Origin: JAICIG01 sp035532215
GTDB lineage: Bacteria > Planctomycetota > Planctomycetia > Pirellulales > JAICIG01
Direction of reading: 5' to 3'
Assembly (NCBI GenBank): GCA_035532215.1
Contig: DATKRK010000185.1
Coordinates: 1-19,921 of the forward strand
Length of the DNA stretch: 19,921 nucleotides
The translations under genes were made by a program, and so were the position numbers. Under the pieces are notes generated by a model. It was not told where the DNA came from. It was given only the letters and a program-made list of their open reading frames with translations, and did not search any database. Shown in pieces: positions 14,146 through 19,921 of this stretch (positions are counted from its first letter, which is position 1; each line of letters opens with the position of its first letter).

Positions 14146-17100
14146 TCAATGCGAGCCGGCGAGGGCCGATTGACAGGCGGCAAGACGCAGAATCTCTTCT
14201 TCCGGCTGTTGCTCCGCCGGCATGAGCGAACGTTCGGCTTTGAACGAAGCGACGTTTCCCTCGTGCACGTACTGAAATTCGCCGGGCGCCTGTGCCGCCA
14301 GTCTGGCGGCGACGTCGTACCGGGCGTTTTCGAGCATCGGCTTGAGCTTGCCGAGAGCGGTGTTCTCTTTGATGCGGCCGAGGAACCAGGAGCGGATGTT
14401 CTCGCGACATTTGTAATCCAGGTCGCCGGGGCTTTGCGTGGCCAATAGCAGGCCAATGCCGGCCGAGCGCCCGCGCTTCAACAAGTCTTCCATCGGTCCT
14501 TTCGATGCCGGCTGCGTGCGAGCGGGAAGGTAGATGTCCGCCTCGTCGAAGAGCACCGCGGCCTGCAAGTCGTTCGACGGATTGCGACTCGCCCAGCGCC
14601 GCAATTCGTTCAGGAACTGCGCCATCCAGAACTGCACGTCGAGCATCTCGCCCAGGAACTTCGTACTGATGACTGTGAGTTGCGTGCGGCCGTCGCTGCG
14701 AGGGCCGAGCAAGCGGTCGAAGTCGAGCCGCTCGGCCGACGGGTCGAACAATTCGCCGCGCGTGAGCCGCAGCGTCTCGAGCCCTTCGACGATCTTCTTG
14801 AAGTGCTTGCCGTCGAGCTTGCCGACGGCATTGACCAGCCGGGGATCTTCCGAGTGGATCAGCTCGACCAAGTCCTCGATGCTCGATTCCTGGTGCGGCT
14901 GCAACATCGCCAGTTGCCGGATGGCGTGCAGCAAGATCGCCCGTTGTGGTCCGTGCCGCGTTTCGGAGTGCAAGCCGATCATGCTGGCCAAAGCCGCTGC
15001 GGCGGAACTCGCGAGCTGGTCGAAGTCCTTGGCTGCGCTCATGCCGGCGGGCACGACCGGCAAACGAACGGCTCGCCCGCGAGCGTTGCCGGGCGTGTAA
15101 AGCGCCAAGTCGATGCGGCTGCTCAGCGCGAACCTGCGCGCCGAGCCCGCCTCGTCAGCGGCCGGCGCCTCCCGCCACGCAAGATCGGCGTAGCCGCAGA
15201 GATCGCCCTTGCGATCGACGAGCACGCAGGGCACGCCGCGCTCCAAGAGCTGCTCGACGAGGTTCAAGGCGACGGTCGTCTTGCCGCTGCCCGATCCGCC
15301 TAGAAACGCCGCGTGCCGCGTCAGCTCGCCGGCGCCGATTTCGACGGGCATGGGGCTCAATCCGGTGGTGCTTCCCAGCCGTAGCGGCAGAGCCAGGTCA
15401 AGCCGCAATGGCTGGGCGGGCGGCTGAGCGTCGCTGGCGCGATTGGGCTGGCCGGCGATTGGGCCGTTGGCCGGCGACGGCGCGTCGGCCTCGGCGTGCG
15501 AACGCTCTGTCCGAGAGCGATCTAATTGCAGCAACTCCCGGAGCGGTTTAAGCCGCGTCAGCGGCTTTTCGGCTTGTAACCAGGCGGCGAAGCCGGGCTG
15601 GTCTTGCCGCAGGCGACGAAAATCCTCGAAGGCCAGCATCGTTCGCCAGTGCGAATCCTCGAATACCGCCCGCCGTCCGCCGCGCATCAAAAAGTCGCCG
15701 AGAATTCCGGAGATTTTCGCTCCGGGACTCGCAGGAAACTCGACGGATCGCACGATGAACCGCCCGTGTTCGCCCGCCCGCTGCTCCAGTTCGGCGACTT
15801 GCTTGGCCAGACCTCCGCCTTGCGGCCGCTTGTTGCAGACGCCCGCCAGGATTTTCTCGACGCCGCTATCCGCGGCGTGAATCTCCAACGCCACGAAGCG
15901 ACCGTCGCACGACGCCTCGAAGGCGCCGCCGTTGGCGGGCGCTTCGTCATTCACATGCACGATTGCGGCGGCCAGCGTCTCGGCGAGTTGCGGCTCATCG
16001 GCCGGCGCTTTCCATTTGCCTTCGGCCAGGAACGTTTGCCAGGCTTCTTCCAGGGCGGCGACGTCGGGCGAAGCTTTGTCGGAAGCTTCGGTAACGACCG
16101 CGGGCGCAATGCGCCCTTGCAATCGGTATTGTTCTTGAAATCGCCGGCACCAGTCGAGCACGTCGCGGGTGCGCAGATTCCTGAGCTTGCGCAGTTCTTC
16201 GGCTGGAATCGGAAACGTCGGGTCTTCGGTCGTCGCCGCCACGCCGGCGTCTTCGTAGAGCACGGCCAGTCGGCATTCCGCGAGTTCGAGCACTTCCTGT
16301 TCGCTGCGTTGGCTTTCGAGCCGCAGCTTGTCCGGGTCGCGCTCGATCTTGTCGACCAGCGATTGGGCCAGCGACGATTTGAGTTGCTCGTAATAGTCTT
16401 CCAGGCAGGCGACGATGATGATCGCCGATGGCACGTTCTCGGCCACGGTGTTGATGGCCCCCATGGCTCGGCGGAACAGCTCCTTCGCATTTTCGAGGTT
16501 GTACATCTCTTCGAGTTGGTCCACGAACAAGACCAACGGGCGCTCTTGAGCGCTCCACATCAGGCGGCCCAGCGATTCGATCATTTCCATCGGGTGCGAA
16601 TCGTCCGTCCGCGGCGACAATTCGCCGAGCGCTGCGCGATCGAACTTGCCCAGCGCTTCGCAGCGCAGGTAGCTGTGCGCGGCGGCCCGCAGCGCCGGAT
16701 CCTGCCGCTGCATGTAGATCATGGCGCGCACCGCATCGCGCAACCCCGGGCCTTTCGGCCCCCAATCTTCGAGAAGATCGTTGGCCAGATGGTAGACCTG
16801 TTCGTTCAATTCGTCCTGGCCGAAGCGGGCTTCGCGCATCTCGTCGATGACCGATTCGTAGTCGGGCCCCAAACTGCCGACCAGGGCGTTGGAGAGGCAC
16901 ATCAGGCCGGAGAGCTGGCTCGTCGGCTCGTCATATCGCTCGTCCAACGAGGCCAGCAGCTTCGAAAGGATATAGCGCCCGTAGTTGTGCGTGGGCGTCG
17001 TCATTTGCAGGTAGCCGCAGTAGCCGAGCCCGCGCCCGTGGACGTGGTTGCGGAAGGCCCGCATCAGGTGCGTCTTGCCGCTGCCCGACTCGCCGAGCAG

Positions 17101-17334
17101 CAACAGCGTGCGGCCCGCCGCCGTGCCGGGCGGAGTGGTGGCGCGGGCCAGCATCGTCTCGAAGACTTCGCGGGCTTCGGCGTGAATCGAACGCACGTCG
17201 AAAGGGTCGGGGCTGCAAATCTCCTTCGCGTGGCAGATCGAATGGAACACCTCGCGTCCCTGCGGCGCGCAAAACGCGCGGACGCGAGGGTCGGTCATAT
17301 CGGGCGAAGCGTTCGGCGTCGAAACCGCAGCCAT
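14146..17334 (-). CDS. Dual P-loop ATPase: STAND/AAA-like plus HerA/FtsK-like translocase
   Basis: A 1062-aa protein. The ATG has AGGAG 9 nt upstream. Module 1 (about 40-415): Walker A GESGSGKT (81-88), Walker B LVLFVDQLEE (267-276), sensor-like IIIVACLEDYY (305-315), helical tail. DQxEE is typical of STAND-type and related AAA ATPases. The middle region (about 470-600; EFPASPGAK, GGRRAVFEDSHWRTMLAFE) is of no family I know. A disordered Pro/Ala linker spans about 605-640. Module 2 (about 645-1045): Walker A GGSGSGKTT (679-687), VLVDRKGD (704-711), Walker B AAVLFDEADIYLP (925-937), LLATQSPGDLD (964-973) and a late RSWFLGRI segment. This is the arrangement of HerA/VirB4/FtsK-like hexameric DNA translocases. 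It is the third gene of the nuclease operon. Likely role: nucleotide-driven sensing and DNA translocation for the partner nuclease. Confidence 0.88.
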   Translation of the reverse strand: MAAVSTPNASPDMTDPRVRAFCAPQGREVFHSICHAKEICSPDPFDVRSIHAEAREVFETMLARATTPPGTAAGRTLLLLGESGSGKTHLMRAFRNHVHGRGLGYCGYLQMTTPTHNYGRYILSKLLASLDERYDEPTSQLSGLMCLSNALVGSLGPDYESVIDEMREARFGQDELNEQVYHLANDLLEDWGPKGPGLRDAVRAMIYMQRQDPALRAAAHSYLRCEALGKFDRAALGELSPRTDDSHPMEMIESLGRLMWSAQERPLVLFVDQLEEMYNLENAKELFRRAMGAINTVAENVPSAIIIVACLEDYYEQLKSSLAQSLVDKIERDPDKLRLESQRSEQEVLELAECRLAVLYEDAGVAATTEDPTFPIPAEELRKLRNLRTRDVLDWCRRFQEQYRLQGRIAPAVVTEASDKASPDVAALEEAWQTFLAEGKWKAPADEPQLAETLAAAIVHVNDEAPANGGAFEASCDGRFVALEIHAADSGVEKILAGVCNKRPQGGGLAKQVAELEQRAGEHGRFIVRSVEFPASPGAKISGILGDFLMRGGRRAVFEDSHWRTMLAFEDFRRLRQDQPGFAAWLQAEKPLTRLKPLRELLQLDRSRTERSHAEADAPSPANGPIAGQPNRASDAQPPAQPLRLDLALPLRLGSTTGLSPMPVEIGAGELTRHAAFLGGSGSGKTTVALNLVEQLLERGVPCVLVDRKGDLCGYADLAWREAPAADEAGSARRFALSSRIDLALYTPGNARGRAVRLPVVPAGMSAAKDFDQLASSAAAALASMIGLHSETRHGPQRAILLHAIRQLAMLQPHQESSIEDLVELIHSEDPRLVNAVGKLDGKHFKKIVEGLETLRLTRGELFDPSAERLDFDRLLGPRSDGRTQLTVISTKFLGEMLDVQFWMAQFLNELRRWASRNPSNDLQAAVLFDEADIYLPARTQPASKGPMEDLLKRGRSAGIGLLLATQSPGDLDYKCRENIRSWFLGRIKENTALGKLKPMLENARYDVAARLAAQAPGEFQYVHEGNVASFKAERSLMPAEQQPEEEILRLAACQSALAGSH

Positions 17335-17355
17335 CTTGAGAACTCCTGGGTCGTC

Positions 17356-18363
17356 TCAGAGGCGAATGAAATGAAACGTCGCATTTTCGTACGCCGTCGC
17401 CGACTCTTCGACGTCGGCCGGGTCCATCGCCTCGACCAGGTCGGCGCGGCTCAATCGTACGAGCCCTTCGCGATTCGCCTCGACGAGCCGCTGCTTGAAG
17501 GCCTCGAGCGCGAGACCGTCGAACGCCGCTTCGCCGCGCAATTGCCGCCAGACGTGCGAGATGAACGCTTTGTTGTCGCCGAAGCGTCGGTCGGCGGAAA
17601 TTCGCCGGGCGGCGTTCAGCGTCTGTTCGGCGAACGTCGCCAGGTTCGGTTCAGCCGGCGCCGTTTTAGGGCCGATGGTCGGCGAAAGCCAACGGCGAAT
17701 CGCCGACAACCGCAACTCGGCGGGCGTCTTCGTGCGCGCTCCGACGGCCGCGGCGGCTAGGGCCGTGGCGACCTGATCGGCAGTGAGTTTTCTGGCCGGC
17801 TTTTGTCGGAAGACAAGCTGCTGAATCACGTTCTCGGCCGTGAAATCCGCGTTGCTTTCGACGCCGATCACTTTCCAAGCCAACGCGGCGAGAGCCTGCT
17901 TGGCCTTGGCCCCGGCGGGCAGCGCCAGTCCTTTCGACCGGGCGACTAGCGCCAGCTTCAAGGACGCCGCCTTCTTGAGCTGCTCCGCCTCGCGCGAACC
18001 GGGCCGCAGATTCATCGCCAGCGGCAACAGGTAACTCGACTGCACCGTCGCCCAATTCAGCCGGGCGGGCGGCTCGCCGATTTGTAAAAACGCCAGCGCC
18101 TGGCGCCGCCCCTCGTCGGTCAGCTCGAACGACTTGCCCGGCTTGCGCCCCGGCCCAGGCTTCGGCCGCAGCAATTCCGCCTCGACAAGCCGGCGCCAAT
18201 GCGGCTCGAACGCCTCGGCCCATTCGCCGGGGCTGAACTGGGCCGCGGCGAGCTTGCCCGCGTCGTCGCGGGCCTTTTGCGGCGTGGCGGAAAACAGCAT
18301 TCGCGCCAGAATCAGGCGATCGATCGTTTCCAAATCGGTCGCGACGATGGCCGACATCATCAT
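17356..18363 (-). CDS. Unknown protein, probable winged-helix adaptor of the nuclease-ATPase operon
   Basis: A 335-aa cytoplasmic protein of no family I recognise. The start is the first of three in-frame ATGs (MMMSAIVATD), with GGAGG 7 nt upstream. That ATG overlaps the stop of the nuclease gene as ATGA, which sets the start and predicts translational coupling. Residues about 12-95 look like a winged helix (helices up to WRRLVEAELLRP, a basic loop GPGRKPGKS, then FELTDEGRRQALAFL). The middle (105-240) is alanine-rich and helical. The C-terminus (about 260-335: NKAFISHVWRQL, FKQRLVEANREGLVRLSRADLVEAMDP, ATFHFIRL) suggests a second helix-turn-helix-like unit. It is presumably a DNA-binding or bridging subunit for the nuclease and the ATPase. 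The function is inferred from context only. Confidence 0.82.
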   Translation of the reverse strand: MMMSAIVATDLETIDRLILARMLFSATPQKARDDAGKLAAAQFSPGEWAEAFEPHWRRLVEAELLRPKPGPGRKPGKSFELTDEGRRQALAFLQIGEPPARLNWATVQSSYLLPLAMNLRPGSREAEQLKKAASLKLALVARSKGLALPAGAKAKQALAALAWKVIGVESNADFTAENVIQQLVFRQKPARKLTADQVATALAAAAVGARTKTPAELRLSAIRRWLSPTIGPKTAPAEPNLATFAEQTLNAARRISADRRFGDNKAFISHVWRQLRGEAAFDGLALEAFKQRLVEANREGLVRLSRADLVEAMDPADVEESATAYENATFHFIRL

Positions 18364-19652
18364 GACAATTCCTCCGCTCGCAAGCGCCACGCGCGACGCA
18401 ATCGCACCGCAGCGACAATCGTATGCATGATTTCTTCCAATCGCGAGACAACATCGTCGGCCAGGCAACGGACGACGAGATAACCGGCTCGTTGCAATAG
18501 CACGTCTTTGCGCCGATCGCGGCGGTAGGCTTCGAGATCCTGGAAGTGAAAATAACCGTCGATTTCGACGGCGACCCGCACGCCGCGGGCCAGCAAATCG
18601 ACTTCCATCGACCCTCTCCAGCCGTCGCCGGCAGTGAAGATCCCGTTGATCTCGAATAGGTTCGCCGTTTCGGGATGCGATTGCAAGCGGTCGAATAAAA
18701 ACCGTTCGGCCCGGCTGCGGGCCGGGTCGTTGTCCGCGGGTTCTGGCGTCCAGGTCTCTTGTTCTAGCGCCGGCGACGGCTCGGCCGCGGCAGAAGCGAG
18801 TTCGCCAGAGCCGGGAGCCGCTTCGGACGGCGCCGTCGGACCGTCCAGGCGAATCAACCCTTCGCGCACGAATGCCAAGCAGTGCGATTCCGAAGTCTGC
18901 GCCAAAAATCCTTCCAGTTGCTTCGGCGAGATCGCCAGCAACGCGTTCAATCGCGGCAGCAGGGACGTCAGTGCGGTTAAACTCTGGCTGGCCGCGTCAA
19001 CGTCAAGCAGCGTCGCCCCCGCCGACAGATTGACGAACAGCCCTGGAAGACCATCCCGTCCGACGACAGCCGCGACGCCGACGAACAGCGCGCCGATGTC
19101 GTCGCGGCAGGCGGAGAGCAAGCGGTCCCAGAGACCTGCCGCGGTCGACCCTTGTTCGCAATCGTGCTCGACGATCGCTCGACACACGATCTCGACGGGC
19201 GATGCCGCTGCAGCGCCAAGCGTCCGATCGAGAAACAAACCACGTTCGTCCGACGCGCGGTCGCGCAACCGGCGCCACAGCTCGCCGCCGCTTTGATCCG
19301 TTCGCACCGCCAGCCACGCGTATGCCGCCGCTGGCAGGTTTCGCGCGGCGGCCAGCCGGACGAACCAATCGGAGACTAACTCGGGCAGCCGGACGTTAGA
19401 AGTTTCGCAGACGACGAGGCGGGCCAATCGAATCCAATGCCGCGCCAGCCGGACCGGCTTGTTTCCGGCGCCAACAATCACGCTCAATGTCGGAACGCGT
19501 TGACGGCGCCGCAGGCCATGCCGGTCGAGCAGAAACAGGGCCGCATCGAGTGGCATGAGCTGCCGTTGCGTTTCGTTCATGACCCAACGGGCGAAGACCG
19601 GGGCGGCGAATCTGCCAGCGCCTTGCGAGAATCGGTTAAGCTCTTCGTCCAT
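18360..19652 (-). CDS. DUF559/Vsr-like PD-(D/E)XK nuclease protein
   Basis: A 430-aa protein. The C-terminal domain (about 313-415) is a DUF559-type endonuclease of the Vsr/PD-(D/E)XK fold: E316 in SRAERFLFDRL, D352 in GSMEVDLL, then VAVEIDGYFHF (E363, D365, H369), YRRDRRKDVLLQRAGYLVVR (376-395) and a closing LADDVVSRLEEI. All expected catalytic acids are present. The first 270 or so residues form a helical domain I cannot assign, joined to the nuclease by a Pro/Ala/Glu-rich linker (about 272-310). It is the first gene of the trio and its last codons (GAG GAA) supply part of the ribosome binding site of the next gene. It starts 34 nt after the upstream secretin-like gene, so readthrough is possible. 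Expected role: DNA cleavage or nicking directed by the ATPase. Confidence 0.88.
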   Translation of the reverse strand: MDEELNRFSQGAGRFAAPVFARWVMNETQRQLMPLDAALFLLDRHGLRRRQRVPTLSVIVGAGNKPVRLARHWIRLARLVVCETSNVRLPELVSDWFVRLAAARNLPAAAYAWLAVRTDQSGGELWRRLRDRASDERGLFLDRTLGAAAASPVEIVCRAIVEHDCEQGSTAAGLWDRLLSACRDDIGALFVGVAAVVGRDGLPGLFVNLSAGATLLDVDAASQSLTALTSLLPRLNALLAISPKQLEGFLAQTSESHCLAFVREGLIRLDGPTAPSEAAPGSGELASAAAEPSPALEQETWTPEPADNDPARSRAERFLFDRLQSHPETANLFEINGIFTAGDGWRGSMEVDLLARGVRVAVEIDGYFHFQDLEAYRRDRRKDVLLQRAGYLVVRCLADDVVSRLEEIMHTIVAAVRLRRAWRLRAEELS

Positions 19653-19686
19653 TCCGCAGCTGACGGAAGAGGCGTCCCCTTTCTCG

Positions 19687-19921
19687 CTAGAACTTGCCGC
19701 CGGCGCCGCCGAAGCCGCCGCCGCCCGCGCCGCCGCTTTGACCGCTCACGCCCGAGACGTAGTTGAACGTGTTGACTTCCGTCACGCCGGAGAAGAACGG
19801 AAAGGGCGATACCCGCACGTAACGCCGATCGGCGGAGATGACGGCCGAGGTCGACATCATGGCGCCCTTGGGCAGCGACGTGATGACCGGCTGATAGCCC
19901 ACCGCTCCCTTGATGACGAAC
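19687..19921 (-). CDS. C-terminus of a secretin-like planctomycete protein (partial)
   Basis: The frame is open to the window edge, so the 5' part is missing. The visible 77 residues read FVIKGAVGYQPVI, LPKGAMMSTSAVISADRRYV, RVSPFPFFSGVTEVNTFNY and end in a glycine-rich tail (GGAGGGGFGGAGGKF). The AVISADRRYVR plus FFSGVTEVNTF pattern recurs in a family of planctomycete proteins whose ends resemble type II/III secretion or secretin-like proteins. It is probably a large exported protein. The Gly-rich tail accounts for the GCC-repeat-like DNA at 19691-19740. Confidence 0.6.
   Translation of the reverse strand, partial: FVIKGAVGYQPVITSLPKGAMMSTSAVISADRRYVRVSPFPFFSGVTEVNTFNYVSGVSGQSGGAGGGGFGGAGGKF

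Noticed and set aside
15604..17760. A 718-codon plus-strand open frame
   Set aside because: It is antisense to the ATPase gene. Its translation is arginine-, histidine- and valine-rich without any motif, while the minus strand has clear Walker motifs. GC-rich codon bias explains it.
19691..19740. GCC-rich repeat tract
   Set aside because: It is explained by the glycine-rich C-terminal tail of the partial gene, not by a separate repeat element.
1..19921. CRISPR arrays, tRNA genes, insertion sequences and prophage genes near the nuclease trio
   Set aside because: None could be found by eye: no regularly spaced repeats, no cloverleaf, no transposase or integrase motifs. Short or degenerate elements could be missed.

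Overview
The window reads as chromosomal DNA of a high-GC planctomycete, most likely of the Pirellulales type. This rests on gene families rather than on any marker gene. It has a DUF1501 protein beside a two-PPC-domain secreted protein, a small membrane protein starting MNENPYKAP, a membrane-anchored protein with an FSLLTLFVIVT segment, a DUF5989 protein next to an SGNH hydrolase, and, at the right edge, the C-terminus of a secretin-like planctomycete protein. No rRNA, tRNA, CRISPR array or insertion sequence was seen.

Layout. (1) 153-4252: secreted or membrane proteins, namely DUF1501 and PPC-domain genes on the minus strand and two small membrane proteins in convergent orientation around a GC-rich hairpin. 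(2) 4456-6021: an exported protein with the neutral ceramidase N-terminal domain. (3) 6018-9454: a four-gene minus-strand signalling operon. It encodes a receiver-histidine kinase with a C-terminal degenerate GGDEF-like region, then three output-less receiver proteins, the last with two receivers. (4) 9455-9815: a control region holding a 14-bp perfect palindrome, a GCCTACG direct repeat and a sigma70-like promoter, which leads to a FixJ-type regulator. (5) 10569-12241: a short receiver-like remnant ORF and a PAS histidine kinase whose C-terminal receiver is cut off after its first strand. (6) 12226-14132: DUF5989 and an SGNH hydrolase with a TPR-like insert, divergent. (7) 14146-19652: a tightly coupled minus-strand trio. 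(8) 19687-19921: the partial gene at the edge.

The trio is the best candidate for an undescribed system. It encodes a protein with a C-terminal DUF559/Vsr-like PD-(D/E)XK nuclease domain, a 335-aa protein of no recognised family with a probable winged helix, and a 1062-aa protein carrying two P-loop NTPase modules: an N-terminal STAND/AAA-like module and a C-terminal HerA/FtsK-like translocase module. The first two genes overlap by ATGA and the third follows after 21 nt with its own ribosome binding site. Together they look like a nuclease, an adaptor and a DNA translocase, as expected of a genome-defence or DNA-processing complex. That role is inferred from domains only.

The signalling genes probably form one network. 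Four histidine-kinase or receiver genes are co-transcribed without any DNA-binding output, and the only output protein in the cluster, the FixJ-like regulator, is divergently transcribed from the shared control region.
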